Below, in pieces: positions 54,070 to 62,756 of a stretch of DNA of 64,000 nucleotides (positions are counted from its first letter, which is position 1; the number at the start of each line of letters is the position of its first letter). The DNA lies in NCBI RefSeq assembly GCF_013385175.1, contig NZ_JABZEO010000011.1, forward strand, positions 85,037 to 149,036, given 5' to 3'. Both the position numbers and the translations under genes were made by a program. This DNA comes from Allochromatium humboldtianum. Its GTDB lineage: Bacteria; Pseudomonadota; Gammaproteobacteria; Chromatiales; Chromatiaceae. A model generated the notes under the pieces. That model was not told where the DNA came from. It searched no databases and was given only the letters and a program-made list of their open reading frames with translations.

Positions 54070-55842
54070 TCACCGGCGCGATGGAGACGGCTTGGCGCTC
54101 AACCATTTCCACAGCGTCTCGTACAGCCCATCGGGATCGATCGGCTTGGTGATGAAATCCTGCATGCCGGCTTGCAGACACTGAGCGCGATCCTCGGCGA
54201 AGGCATTGGCCGTCATGGCCAGGATCGGGGTGCCGGCCTGACGCGGCAGGGCCCGAATGCGACGGGTCGCCTCCAGGCCATCCATCACCGGCATCTGCAT
54301 GTCCATCAGGATCAGCGCGTAATCGTGGCGCGCGGCCAGTTCCACGGCCTGCCCGCCATGGCCGGCGATCTCGACGCTCAAGCCCGCCTCGGTGAGAAGG
54401 AATTGCGCCACCTCCTGGTTGATCGGGTCATCCTCGACCAGCAGCACACGGCACGCTTGGAAATCACGCGCCAACCGGCCTCGTGCTTCGTCTGCCGGAT
54501 GGGTGTCGGACACTGTCTGAAGCGGGGCCGGCGACACGCCGAAGCGCGCGGTGAACCAAAAGGTGCTGCCTGCGCCGGGGGTGCTGGAGACGCCGACCGC
54601 TCCGCCCATGAGCCGGGCCAAACGCCGCGTGATGGCCAGCCCCAGTCCGGTGCCGCCGAAGCGGCGTGTCGTGGAATTGTCAGCCTGCTCGAAGTCGGCG
54701 AACAGTCTGCCGATGACCGTGGATTCGATCCCAAGGCCAGTGTCCGCCACCTCGAAGCGTGCGAGGACAGTGTCGGCCGTCTGCTCCAGGAGGCACACCC
54801 GCAGTGTCACTGTCCCCGCCAGGGTGAACTTCACGGCATTGGTGGCATAGTTGAGCAGGGCTTGCTGCAAGCGGGTCGGATCGCCGAGGAGGGGGACATC
54901 GATGGGGGCGACATCGGTGATCAACCGAAGCGATTTGGCCCGTGCCTCAGCGGCGATGATCGCAACGACGTTGTCTACCACGGTTTCCAAACGCACGGGA
55001 AGACGTTCCAGTTCCAGATGACCGGCGTCGATCTTTGCGAGGTCGAGAATGGTGTTGATGAGTTCCAGCAGATGTCGGCTGGCTGTATCCAGCTTGTCGA
55101 GCCAGAGGGCTTGCGGCGGACTGACCCCGGAGTGACGCATCAGATGCGCCAGGCCGGTGATGGCATTGAGCGGAGTGCGGATCTCGTGGCTCATATTGGC
55201 TAGAAAAACGCCCTTGGCGCGATTGGCCATCTCGGCCTGCTCCTTGGCCTCGGACAGCTCGGCTGTGCGCATCCGCACCCGCTCTTCAAGCTGCGCGCGG
55301 TGTTGGCGTAGTTCCTGATTGGCCGCCTCAAGTCGCCAACGCGCCATCCCCATTTCGCCGATCAATCGGGCTAAATGGCCCAGGAAGTCCATCATCACCC
55401 GGACCTGTGGCTCGGAGAAGATCGGGGCTTCGGTCAGGGCTTCCAGATACGCCCGCTCGTCGAACCCGAACTCCGCCGCCTGCTGCCGAAAATAGGCGGT
55501 GTCCGGTGGCTCCAGGAAGAACTGTCCGGTGAAGAAGTTCGCGACATGCTCGCCATTGACCTGAATCGGGACGGCGACGTCGACCAAGCCGTTCTGACAG
55601 CGGTAGACGCTATAGGTCTCGCCACGACGTAGAGACCCGGCCAGCACGGTATCGCTTTGATGGCACCGGGCGGCTGTTTGCGGGTTCACACGGTGGAACT
55701 GGGTACAGATCCGCTGCCACCCGGTGGCGACGAGGATGGATCCATCCAGCTCCAGGATCGCCGTCACCGCGCCGGTCAGCGCCGTAAAACTTTCGCAGAG
55801 ACGCCGCACCTCCTCGATATCGACCAGGTCTGCAAATTTCAC
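54070..55842 (-). CDS. PocR-domain hybrid histidine kinase with C-terminal receiver
   Basis: The 590-aa cytosolic kinase has a PocR ligand-binding domain (about 1-165; [28 protein letters not shown]), a coiled coil, HisKA with H219 ([14 protein letters not shown]), HATPase, and a receiver with D514 ([14 protein letters not shown]) and lysine in FITKPID. Start is a GTG in a GTGA overlap with the broken arylesterase end, with GGGAGGGAG just upstream. PocR domains bind hydrocarbon-derived small molecules; the ligand here is unknown. An Hpt partner is not in the window. Confidence 0.9.
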   Translation of the reverse strand: MKFADLVDIEEVRRLCESFTALTGAVTAILELDGSILVATGWQRICTQFHRVNPQTAARCHQSDTVLAGSLRRGETYSVYRCQNGLVDVAVPIQVNGEHVANFFTGQFFLEPPDTAYFRQQAAEFGFDERAYLEALTEAPIFSEPQVRVMMDFLGHLARLIGEMGMARWRLEAANQELRQHRAQLEERVRMRTAELSEAKEQAEMANRAKGVFLANMSHEIRTPLNAITGLAHLMRHSGVSPPQALWLDKLDTASRHLLELINTILDLAKIDAGHLELERLPVRLETVVDNVVAIIAAEARAKSLRLITDVAPIDVPLLGDPTRLQQALLNYATNAVKFTLAGTVTLRVCLLEQTADTVLARFEVADTGLGIESTVIGRLFADFEQADNSTTRRFGGTGLGLAITRRLARLMGGAVGVSSTPGAGSTFWFTARFGVSPAPLQTVSDTHPADEARGRLARDFQACRVLLVEDDPINQEVAQFLLTEAGLSVEIAGHGGQAVELAARHDYALILMDMQMPVMDGLEATRRIRALPRQAGTPILAMTANAFAEDRAQCLQAGMQDFITKPIDPDGLYETLWKWLSAKPSPSRR

Positions 55843-55961
55843 AACGCTCCCTCCCGTATCAGCACCGCCAGCAGGGCTTCGGCCAGCGCGCGATAACCCT
55901 CGCGGTTGAAGTGAATCGCATCGGCCCTGTAGGCCGGCGTGCGCAACAGATCCGCGATCAG
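55839..55961 (-). pseudogene. 3' fragment of the arylesterase gene
   Basis: It matches the last about 120 bases of the intact gene (43464-43583), reading [20 protein letters not shown] and ending REGAL with the stop inside the GTGA start of the PocR kinase. Several substitutions, including third-position changes, show that it diverged for some time. Homology stops abruptly at 55961. Confidence 0.88.
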
Positions 55962-56014
55962 TGCCCTGAAGCGAGCCGCGACGAGCGAGAGCGACTGAAG
56001 GCGCTAGAGCGTGT

Positions 56015-57088
56015 TCACAGCCATTTTTTACGCTTGAAGACATAGAGCATCCCAGCCGCGATGGCGATCATCACCCCCCAGACCATGGGATACCCATAGT
56101 CCCAGCGTAGCTCAGGCATGGCCCAGGCACCATGGGTGTTATTGCCGAAGTTCATGCCATAGACGCCCGCTACGAAGGTCAGAGGAATGAACAGCGTGGC
56201 GATGATGGTGAGCAACCGCATGGATTCATTCAGGCGGTGACTGACACTCGACAGATAGACGTCCAGCAGGCTGGCGATTATCTCGCGATCGCTTTCCACC
56301 AGATTCAGGATCTGCGTCGTATGGTCATGGCTGTCGCGCAGAAAGAGCCGTGTTTCCGGAGTGATGCAGGCGCAGTCGCCACGCAACAGTTGGCTCAAGA
56401 CCTCCCGCTGCGGCCACGCCAGACGTCGTAGCCACAGGAGTTCACGACGGATCCGATGCACACAGGCCAGCGTCTGCTGGGTCGGTTGCGCCAAGACCTC
56501 ATCCTCAAGCGCGTCGAGTCGTTCGCCGTAGTGTTCGAGGACGGGAAAGCCGTGGTCGACGACGAGGTCGAGCAGCCGATAGAGCAGATAATCGCTGCCA
56601 CGTCGGCGTAGGCGACCGTGATGGTGGCGCAACCGCTCACGCACCGGCTCGAAAAGGTCTTGCGCCTGGCCGTAGACGCTGACCAGCACCCCCGGAGCGA
56701 GAAAAAAGCTCACCTGATCGAGTTGGAGCGCTCCCGAGGCGTCCAGTGAGGGGCAGTGCATGACTACGAAAAGCTGTTCATCGTAGTCCTCCAGCTTCGC
56801 TTGCTGGCCGGTATTGAGTACGTCCTCAAGGGCCAGATCGTGCAGGTTGAGCCGCTGTCCGAGGTGTTGCAGGACGTCCGGCGGGACATTGCCCTGAACA
56901 TCGATCCAGGTCGTCGCCTCGGCATCGAGCCAGGGAACCATGTCGATCGGGTCGCTGAGTATTCTTTCCGCGTAGTGCGTATCCGTGTAAGTGATGAGGC
57001 GGATGCTCAGCGGCACCGCCGAATCGGAAGCCACCAGCGTACCCGGCGCCGTTCCGGGCGGATGATAGCGTTTCGTAAATGTGTTCAT
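56015..57088 (-). CDS. CorA-type Mg2+/Co2+/Zn2+ transport protein
   Basis: The 357-aa product has a large N-terminal cytosolic domain ([38 protein letters not shown]), a long helix and two C-terminal membrane helices with the selectivity motif YGMNFGNN and a basic end (FKRKKWL). Start ATG overlaps the stop of the upstream membrane protein (ATGA). The family includes Mg2+ channels and ZntB-like Zn2+ transporters; the GMN motif does not separate these. Confidence 0.92.
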   Translation of the reverse strand: MNTFTKRYHPPGTAPGTLVASDSAVPLSIRLITYTDTHYAERILSDPIDMVPWLDAEATTWIDVQGNVPPDVLQHLGQRLNLHDLALEDVLNTGQQAKLEDYDEQLFVVMHCPSLDASGALQLDQVSFFLAPGVLVSVYGQAQDLFEPVRERLRHHHGRLRRRGSDYLLYRLLDLVVDHGFPVLEHYGERLDALEDEVLAQPTQQTLACVHRIRRELLWLRRLAWPQREVLSQLLRGDCACITPETRLFLRDSHDHTTQILNLVESDREIIASLLDVYLSSVSHRLNESMRLLTIIATLFIPLTFVAGVYGMNFGNNTHGAWAMPELRWDYGYPMVWGVMIAIAAGMLYVFKRKKWL

Positions 57089-57522
57089 AGGGCGTGTGGG
57101 GCCGCGCGCGCGCTCCAAAGCAGCCCGAGTGAGGCGGCGCCGAGACCAAGGGCGTATTCAGGACGCGCGCCCATCAGGACCGCCGCCAATCCGAGCACGA
57201 TCGGGATCTCGCACAGGACCAGCGCGATGAGATAGGGACCGAGTCCAACCGAACGGGACGCGGGCGTCGCATTGTCCAACGGATCGTAGCGCGTCTCCAG
57301 CGGCTTGGCGCCCGGCGCCAACCGGCGTGTGACGATGAGAATCAGCGGAATGGCCACCAGGCCCGCGATCAGTAGAGGGACATGGATCTGCGGGAGGTCG
57401 TCGATGGCGATCAGCTCGGGCAGGAACCAGGCCAGGGCCGTCATGATGACGACGGACCCGACTTGAGCCAGCCAATAGAGGCCACGCAGACGGTCAGCAT
57501 CGAGAGGTGTGTCGGATGTCAT
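57085..57522 (-). CDS. Small four-helix membrane protein of unknown function
   Basis: The 145-aa protein MTSDTPLDADRLRGLYWLAQ has four predicted helices (around 18-35, 45-63, 93-113, 118-138). I do not recognise a family. It is translationally coupled to the CorA-type gene downstream, suggesting a joint role in metal transport (inference). Confidence 0.7.
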   Translation of the reverse strand: MTSDTPLDADRLRGLYWLAQVGSVVIMTALAWFLPELIAIDDLPQIHVPLLIAGLVAIPLILIVTRRLAPGAKPLETRYDPLDNATPASRSVGLGPYLIALVLCEIPIVLGLAAVLMGARPEYALGLGAASLGLLWSARAAPHAL

Positions 57523-57637
57523 CGCAAAACCTCGGTGTGCGCTCAAAAGCAATCGGGTGGATGCCGTATGCGCGCATTCTAGAGCCAGATCGACGCCGCT
57601 AGCGTCCGTTTTGATGGAGACAATCCGGGAGGATGGT

Positions 57638-57808
57638 ATGAGCCGATTCGAGTCGGTGCAACGCTGGATGAAGCGCCTTGCTCTTGGGAGGCCGAGCACA
57701 GGTCGCCTCGCTGAGGGCTTGCCGACCGGAGACGGCCAAGCCACCGCCCTGTCACCGATCCCCCACCGCGAACAAGCTCAGACGCAAGGCCAAGTGCATC
57801 GTCGATGA
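57638..57808 (+). pseudogene. 56-codon ORF, probable remnant
   Basis: MSRFESVQRWMKRLALGRPS looks like a genuine start, with GGGAGGA upstream, but the following residues are low-complexity polar and the frame ends quickly. Probably another truncated gene; a true small protein cannot be excluded. Confidence 0.35.
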
Positions 57809-57830
57809 CCTCATCACATCCAGACCCGCT

Positions 57831-58319
57831 TTATCCAGGCTTGGCCACCATGACCCCGATGGAAACCAGCAGCAGTGCGGTCGCCGCTACACCCCACACG
57901 GCCCAGCGCCGCCCCGCCCGCCAGTAGCTCGCCGGAATCTCCCCGCTTTCAGCGAAGGCCCGCGCCTGCCGACTCTGGCGGATCTGCGCCGGAATCAGCA
58001 CTCCCGCCCAGAGCGCTCCCGAGAGGGCCAGCAAGACCTGTCCCCACACCAGCCAGCCGACGTTCAGGACATCGAGGCCCGCGACGAGCGCCGCTCCGTA
58101 GCCGCCGAGCGCGAGCAGCATCACACCGCCGACCGTGAACCACCAGTCCGTGACGACCACCAGCCGTTGGGCGCAAGCCAGAATGCGCGGATCGCGAGTC
58201 CGGTCGGCGGCGAGCTTCCAGATCAGGGTGACGATCGCGTTGCCCACCAGCAGCACGACGCCGATGAGATGGAGTGTTTTCAGACCAGCGTAGAGCATGG
58301 CGGCGAGTCCGTGTGGCAA
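57831..58319 (-). CDS. DUF2269 family membrane protein
   Basis: The 162-aa protein has four helices and the family features LKTLHLIGVVLLVGNAIVTL, DWWFTVGGVMLLALGGYG and a C-terminal helix. DUF2269 proteins have unknown function; the conserved histidine in the first helix is reminiscent of b-type haem membrane proteins. It diverges from the pterin dehydratase gene. Confidence 0.83.
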   Translation of the reverse strand: MPHGLAAMLYAGLKTLHLIGVVLLVGNAIVTLIWKLAADRTRDPRILACAQRLVVVTDWWFTVGGVMLLALGGYGAALVAGLDVLNVGWLVWGQVLLALSGALWAGVLIPAQIRQSRQARAFAESGEIPASYWRAGRRWAVWGVAATALLLVSIGVMVAKPG

Positions 58320-58385
58320 TCAGGAAACCGTGCGCCCATATCTTCACTCAGAACCCAAGAGACCGGATACTGACTGGAGACAACC

Positions 58386-58694
58386 ATGTCCGCGACACGA
58401 CTCGATACCGATGCCCTGACGACTGCCCTCGCCGACCTCAACGCCTTGGGCCAGGGCGGCTGGTCGCTCTCCGGCGGCCAGTTGTGCAAGACCTTCGTCT
58501 TCTGCGACTTCGTGCACGCCTTCGGTTTCATGACTCAGGTGGCCCTGATCGCCGAGTCCATGAACCATCATCCCGACTGGAGCAACGCCTATGCGCATGT
58601 GCGCGTCGCACTGAGTACGCATGAGTCCGACGGGATCACCGAGCGCGATATTGAGCTTGCGCGGCAGATGGAGCGGCTGTCGGGCAACGGATGA
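58386..58694 (+). CDS. phhB: Pterin-4a-carbinolamine dehydratase
   Basis: The 102-aa enzyme recycles the 4a-hydroxy-tetrahydropterin cofactor. The signature MNHHPDWSNAYAHVRVALST followed by HESDGITERDIELA is complete. No phenylalanine hydroxylase gene is adjacent. A truncated copy of its 5' half is at 38905-39017. Confidence 0.93.
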   Translation: MSATRLDTDALTTALADLNALGQGGWSLSGGQLCKTFVFCDFVHAFGFMTQVALIAESMNHHPDWSNAYAHVRVALSTHESDGITERDIELARQMERLSGNG

Positions 58695-58713
58695 GCGGAC
58701 GGGAGATCGTTGT

Positions 58714-58968
58714 CTAGGACGGCGCTTCGAGGAACAGCCGAAACAGCGCTTTCAAGGCCGGGACATCGAACAGCACGCCCGCCACGAACAGCGCCCCGAG
58801 CACGAACCACAGCCAGCCCAGCCGAACCGCGCCGGCTCCCTCATGGTGCCCCTCGGCTTCGACCTCCCGACGCCGGATCGCCCGCACGCCGCTGAACATC
58901 AGCCCCGCCCCGAGCAGCAGGGCCATGCCATTGAGGAATTGGGTCTCGGTCATCAGGCCACCGAACAT
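58714..58968 (-). CDS. Small membrane protein of unknown function
   Basis: The 84-aa protein has two helices (NGMALLLGAGLMFSGVRAI; RLGWLWFVLGALFVAGVLF) with a charged loop. Start may be MFGGLM or MTETQFLNG five codons later. No family recognised. Confidence 0.6.
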   Translation of the reverse strand: MFGGLMTETQFLNGMALLLGAGLMFSGVRAIRRREVEAEGHHEGAGAVRLGWLWFVLGALFVAGVLFDVPALKALFRLFLEAPS

Positions 58969-58987
58969 GATCTACCTACCCCACTGG

Positions 58988-59152
58988 TCAGCGCCGCTTC
59001 AGGCAGTAGTCCCCGCTCACCGTCCAGCCCCTGGAACAACGCCCCTGCTTGATCACGGGTTGAGGCGCGGGATCGGCCCGTACCGCCGCCTTCGAGGATG
59101 CATAGGCCGACGCGCCTGGAATCCCGACCAGCCCCGAGCGTGAGGACAGATT
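58988..59152 (-). pseudogene. SDR core fragment joined to an unrelated C-terminus
   Basis: Immediately after the cupin gene stop, in the same frame, the sequence reads LVGIPGASAYASSKAAVRA, the catalytic YxxxK region of a short-chain dehydrogenase. It then switches to GRCSRGWTVSGDYCLKRR and a stop, which looks like the end of another protein. There is no start codon. Confidence 0.7.
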
Positions 59153-59629
59153 TCAGTCATGCCCCGTCGCCTCCTCGGCTAGCTCCATGATCGGCTGCTC
59201 GACGTTACCCGCATAGAACACGATCAGATCCACCGGCTCGGCGCCCGCGTTGTAGCCGAAGTGCAGCTCGCCCACCAGTTCGACCAGCGCCTCGCCGGCT
59301 TTCAGGTGCAGGATCTCTCCGGCCTTGGACTCGACGGTCAACTCACCCGACAGCAGCACGCCCGCGTTGATGACCGGATGCAGATGCAGCGGCAGCCGGG
59401 CGCCCGGCGCGATGCGAAAGCGCAGAATGGTGATCTCGGGTTGCTCTGATCGATAGGCCGGGAGCGGATGCCCGTTCCAGCTTTGGCTGGAGCGCGCGAG
59501 ACGCTGGACCTCGACGCCGGGAATCGTGGCCTGGTCGGCCGCCACGGGAGCGGCGATCAGGCCGCCGAGCAGGCCGAAGATCAGGCACGCGCGGACGTGT
59601 CTCGAACACCGGGAGGATGGGTAGCTCAT
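59153..59629 (-). CDS. Exported cupin domain protein
   Basis: The 158-aa protein has a signal peptide (ACLIFGLLGGLIAAPVAADQ) and one cupin barrel with metal-binding RLPLHLHPVINAGVLLSGEL and LVELVGELHFGYN. Function unknown; small periplasmic cupins often bind metal or act as sensors. The ATG of MSYPSSRCSRH is preferred to one seven codons upstream. Confidence 0.85.
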   Translation of the reverse strand: MSYPSSRCSRHVRACLIFGLLGGLIAAPVAADQATIPGVEVQRLARSSQSWNGHPLPAYRSEQPEITILRFRIAPGARLPLHLHPVINAGVLLSGELTVESKAGEILHLKAGEALVELVGELHFGYNAGAEPVDLIVFYAGNVEQPIMELAEEATGHD

Positions 59630-59815
59630 GGCGGTCCTCGATGCGGGCAATATTGGGCGTATCTTACTCCGGATGGCTGAGTCTGGAGCGCCGATCCATC
59701 GGGCACCGGCGGCGACCGATTGAAGCCTGGGTTGGAACCCATAATGCCATCACCGGACAGCCAGCTTCCCCGCGCGCTATCCTGAGCGCCCTGTCATCGC
59801 CACGAGGATCATCCC

Positions 59816-60160
59816 ATGCCCACACTCCGCCTGCTGACCAACGTCGAGATCGCTCCCGAGTCCCGCGCCGAGCTACTGGCCCGCGCCTCACGCACGGTCG
59901 CCGACCTGCTCGGCAAGCCCGAGTCCTACGTCATGGTGATCCTGGAGAGCGGACGCGACCTGCTGTTTGCGGGAACCGCCGATCCCGCCGCCTATCTGGA
60001 ACTCAAGAGTCTGGGCCTGCCCGAGTCGCGGACACCGGAGTTCTCGCGCACCCTCTGTGGCCTGCTCGCCGAAACCCTGGCCATCGCGCCGGAGCGGGTC
60101 TACATCGAGTTCACCGCCCCGCCCCGACATCTATTCGGCTGGAACAACGCGACCTTCTGA
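59816..60160 (+). CDS. MIF-like tautomerase
   Basis: The 114-aa protein is of the macrophage migration inhibitory factor/phenylpyruvate tautomerase family: it starts MPTLRLLTNVEI with catalytic Pro2, and contains VMVILESGRDLLFAG and ERVYIEFTAP and ends GWNNATF. Such proteins trimerise. It precedes the isocitrate-lyase-like gene by 12 bases. Confidence 0.92.
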   Translation: MPTLRLLTNVEIAPESRAELLARASRTVADLLGKPESYVMVILESGRDLLFAGTADPAAYLELKSLGLPESRTPEFSRTLCGLLAETLAIAPERVYIEFTAPPRHLFGWNNATF

Positions 60161-60172
60161 GATCTTTGCCCC

Positions 60173-61057
60173 ATGCGGTCCACCCGACACCCGATGCCTG
60201 ACACCACGCCCGCTGCCCGTCTGCGTGCCCTGCTCGCGCGCGATCAGCTCCACCTCATGCCCTGCTGCTTCGATGCGCTCTCGGCGCGCCTGATTGAGCA
60301 GGCGGGCTTTCCGCTGACCTTCATGAGCGGCTTTGCCGTCTCCGCCGCGCGACTGGCCTTGCCCGATACCGGCCTGATCACCGTCACCGAGATGCTCGAC
60401 CAAGGGCGCTCCATCTGTCAGGCGGTCGACATCCCAGTCATCGGCGACGGCGATACCGGACACGGCAACCCGGCCAATGTGCGCCGCACCGTCGAGCAGT
60501 ATGCCGCCGCCGGCTTTGCCGGAATCATGATCGAGGATCAGGTCGCGCCCAAGCGCTGCGGACACACCGGCGTCAAGGCCGTGGTCGAGCGTTCGGAAGC
60601 GTTACGGCGTATCCGTGCCGCCGTCGAGGCGCGCGAGGACGGCGCGGATCTGGTGATTGTGGCCCGCACCGATGCACGCAGTGCCGTGGGACTCGACGAA
60701 GCGCTGTGGCGCGTGCAGGCGTTCGCCGATCTGGGCGCCGAGGTGCTGTTCCTGGAAGCGCCGCGCGATGAACGGGAAATGGAGCGCTTCTGCCGTGTGG
60801 TGCCCGGCTGGGCGATGGCCAACATGCTGGAGGATGGTCTGACGCCCTGGCTGCCGCCCGAACGTCTGGCCGAACTCGGCTATCGGCTCGCGGCCTATCC
60901 GCTGAGTCTGCTCAGCAGCGCCGTGGCGGCGATGCAAGGGGCGCTGGCCGATCTCCAGGCCGGGCGCACGCCGGGAACGCGCGTCTCCTTTGGCGAACTG
61001 CGCCGGATCGTCGGCTTCGACGACTATGAAGCCTTCCTGGAGCGCTATGCCGAGTAG
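60173..61057 (+). CDS. Isocitrate lyase / PEP mutase family enzyme (oxaloacetate decarboxylase- or PrpB-like)
   Basis: The 294-aa protein is a TIM-barrel enzyme with DGDTGHGNPANVRRTVEQY, the signature MIEDQVAPKRCGHTG (KRCGH present) and VARTDARSAVGLDEAL. It forms or breaks C-C bonds next to a carboxylate; methylisocitrate lyase, oxaloacetate decarboxylase or carboxyvinyl-carboxyphosphonate mutase activity cannot be separated by eye. MPDTTPAAR at 60194 is an alternative start. Confidence 0.88.
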   Translation: MRSTRHPMPDTTPAARLRALLARDQLHLMPCCFDALSARLIEQAGFPLTFMSGFAVSAARLALPDTGLITVTEMLDQGRSICQAVDIPVIGDGDTGHGNPANVRRTVEQYAAAGFAGIMIEDQVAPKRCGHTGVKAVVERSEALRRIRAAVEAREDGADLVIVARTDARSAVGLDEALWRVQAFADLGAEVLFLEAPRDEREMERFCRVVPGWAMANMLEDGLTPWLPPERLAELGYRLAAYPLSLLSSAVAAMQGALADLQAGRTPGTRVSFGELRRIVGFDDYEAFLERYAE

Positions 61058-61139
61058 GCTCTGGGCCGCTTGGTTCAGCCGTCAGCACAGCCGACACGCC
61101 GTCGCGTCGCGTCAGTGATCCGAGTCTGACCTGTGATGG

Positions 61140-61580
61140 TCAGGACTCGTTGTCCTTCGCTTCATACGCCGGTGAGTCCTCGTGCCACAGCGCCATGTCC
61201 CGCACATTTTTCTGCACCGCCACCGCTGCAAACAGGCTGAGGATGAAGGACATCGCATAGAAGCCTTTTTCACTGGGCGCGAAGGAGGCATTCCAGAGAC
61301 CGACGGCCAGCAGCAACACCGCCAATCCGAGCGACAGCCAGCACAGACCGAAATAGAGCCCCGTCACAGGAATGCCTTCGAGCCGATCCCGCACCGATTT
61401 TTGCAGCGACACCGCCGAGAACAGGCCGTACATCAGCAGCGTGAAGTAGTAGCCCTTTTCATTGAGCGGCATCGGCGCGTTCCACAGGCCGATCAGGTAG
61501 GCCAGCGCACCGATGAACAAGGCGGCCCAGGAGGCGCCGATGAAGGCGCTGGTCGGTCGTTGTGCCGGCGGTGATTTCAT
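61140..61580 (-). CDS. yiaA: YiaA/YiaB family inner membrane protein
   Basis: The 146-aa protein has two repeats of the YiaAB unit: SWAALFIGALAYLIGLWNAP with NEKGYYFTLLMYGLFSAVSL, and a second GLYFGLCWLSLGL unit with SEKGFYAMSFILSLFAAVAV. Function unknown; linked to stress in E. coli. Four helices. Confidence 0.88.
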   Translation of the reverse strand: MKSPPAQRPTSAFIGASWAALFIGALAYLIGLWNAPMPLNEKGYYFTLLMYGLFSAVSLQKSVRDRLEGIPVTGLYFGLCWLSLGLAVLLLAVGLWNASFAPSEKGFYAMSFILSLFAAVAVQKNVRDMALWHEDSPAYEAKDNES

Positions 61581-61601
61581 AGCCGTCCCCGAAGGTCTGT
61601 A

Positions 61602-61907
61602 TCAATGGGTGGCCTTGAGCGACGTCACCCTGGGTGTCGGTTCGCTCACCACCGGATCCGGCTCGGACTCCACCGGCTTGCCCTTCAGGATCAACTCGAC
61701 CGCGCGCGCATGACGCGCCAGATGCACCGTCAGCGTCTCCAGGTCGTCATCGGGCAGGTTCGGCAACACCGATCCGGCGCGCAGCCAGTCGGCCAGGCGC
61801 TCGGCGTTCTCCAGAATCCGGTCATAGGCTTCGGCGGCCTTCTTGTCGGCAGTGCGCAAGCGTTCCACTCCCCGGCGGTCACGGACGATGTATTCGATTT
61901 CGATCAT
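61602..61907 (-). CDS. YebG family protein, copy 2
   Basis: This 101-aa paralogue is identical to copy 1 at 41844-42176 over nearly all of the first 76 residues and then has a different tail (SEPDPVVSEPTPRV). The leader with TATACT (61948-61953, minus strand) and GGCCATCAGTGGTCTGGG is also shared. DNA identity extending into the leader suggests a recent duplication or gene conversion. Confidence 0.8.
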   Translation of the reverse strand: MIEIEYIVRDRRGVERLRTADKKAAEAYDRILENAERLADWLRAGSVLPNLPDDDLETLTVHLARHARAVELILKGKPVESEPDPVVSEPTPRVTSLKATH

Positions 61908-62014
61908 GGTGCGGCCCCATTTTGGCCATCAGTGGTCTGGGATGGTGAGTATAGCGCTCAGGGTTGCGCCCCTTGGGCGCACGACAGATCCTGGAGGCGA
62001 CGCGCCGTCTGGCC

Positions 62015-62659
62015 TCATCGCTCCGGGACTCGATGCTCATCAGCCCGCCGGGCCGTGACCCAGAGGAAACATTCGCCGCCGATCGTGCGCCGCTCGGCCT
62101 GCTCGATCGCCAGTCCCGCCGTCGCCAGCTGTGTGGCCAGTTCCTCGGGGGTGGTGTGGCTGTAGAACAGACGCTGGCCCATGAACGTCTTGTCGCCCTC
62201 GAACCGCTCCTGTCCCGTGTAGTCGGCCGTGGCATAGGTGAACAGCAACCGTCCCTGTGGTTTGAGCCAATCACGCAAACGGGCAAAGAGCGCGGGATGC
62301 TCCGACCAGGGCAGATGAAAGAGGCTGTAGACCAGGCAGATGGCATCGAAGTGAGCGGCCGGGAACTCGACCTCCCGCATGTCGGCCTGGATGCGCTGCA
62401 TCGTCGGGCACGCACGCGCGGCCAGCTCCAGCATGGCGCGGCAGACGTCGACCCCGGTGACCGTCCAGCCGCGCTCGATGAAGGTCCGTGCGACCGGCTC
62501 CCCGGCCCCGCAACCGAGATCGAGCAGCGCCCCCTGTTTCGGCAACCGGGCGAGAAAGGCGTCCAGCACCGGATCGAGGTTGAATTGACCGCGTTGCCCA
62601 TCATAGGTCGCCGCGAACGCCTCGTAGGCGCGGCGAACGTCTTCACGACTGTCCGGCAT
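62015..62659 (-). CDS. Class I SAM-dependent methyltransferase
   Basis: The 214-aa protein has DVRRAYEAFAATYDGQ at the N-terminus, motif I LLDLGCGAGEPVAR, acidic residue in VTGVDVCRAMLELA, and LVYSLFHLPWSEH with GRLLFTYATADYTGQE. It belongs to the small-molecule methyltransferase fold; substrate unknown. The ATG of MPDSREDVRR is chosen. Confidence 0.87.
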   Translation of the reverse strand: MPDSREDVRRAYEAFAATYDGQRGQFNLDPVLDAFLARLPKQGALLDLGCGAGEPVARTFIERGWTVTGVDVCRAMLELAARACPTMQRIQADMREVEFPAAHFDAICLVYSLFHLPWSEHPALFARLRDWLKPQGRLLFTYATADYTGQERFEGDKTFMGQRLFYSHTTPEELATQLATAGLAIEQAERRTIGGECFLWVTARRADEHRVPER

Positions 62660-62756
62660 AGAACACTGCCCGCAAGATTCGAACGAGGCGGCCGAAGGTA
62701 TCACAGTTGACGCCAGGCCAAGCGGTCAACGCCCCTTCTGCTGTCTGTGGCAAGAC

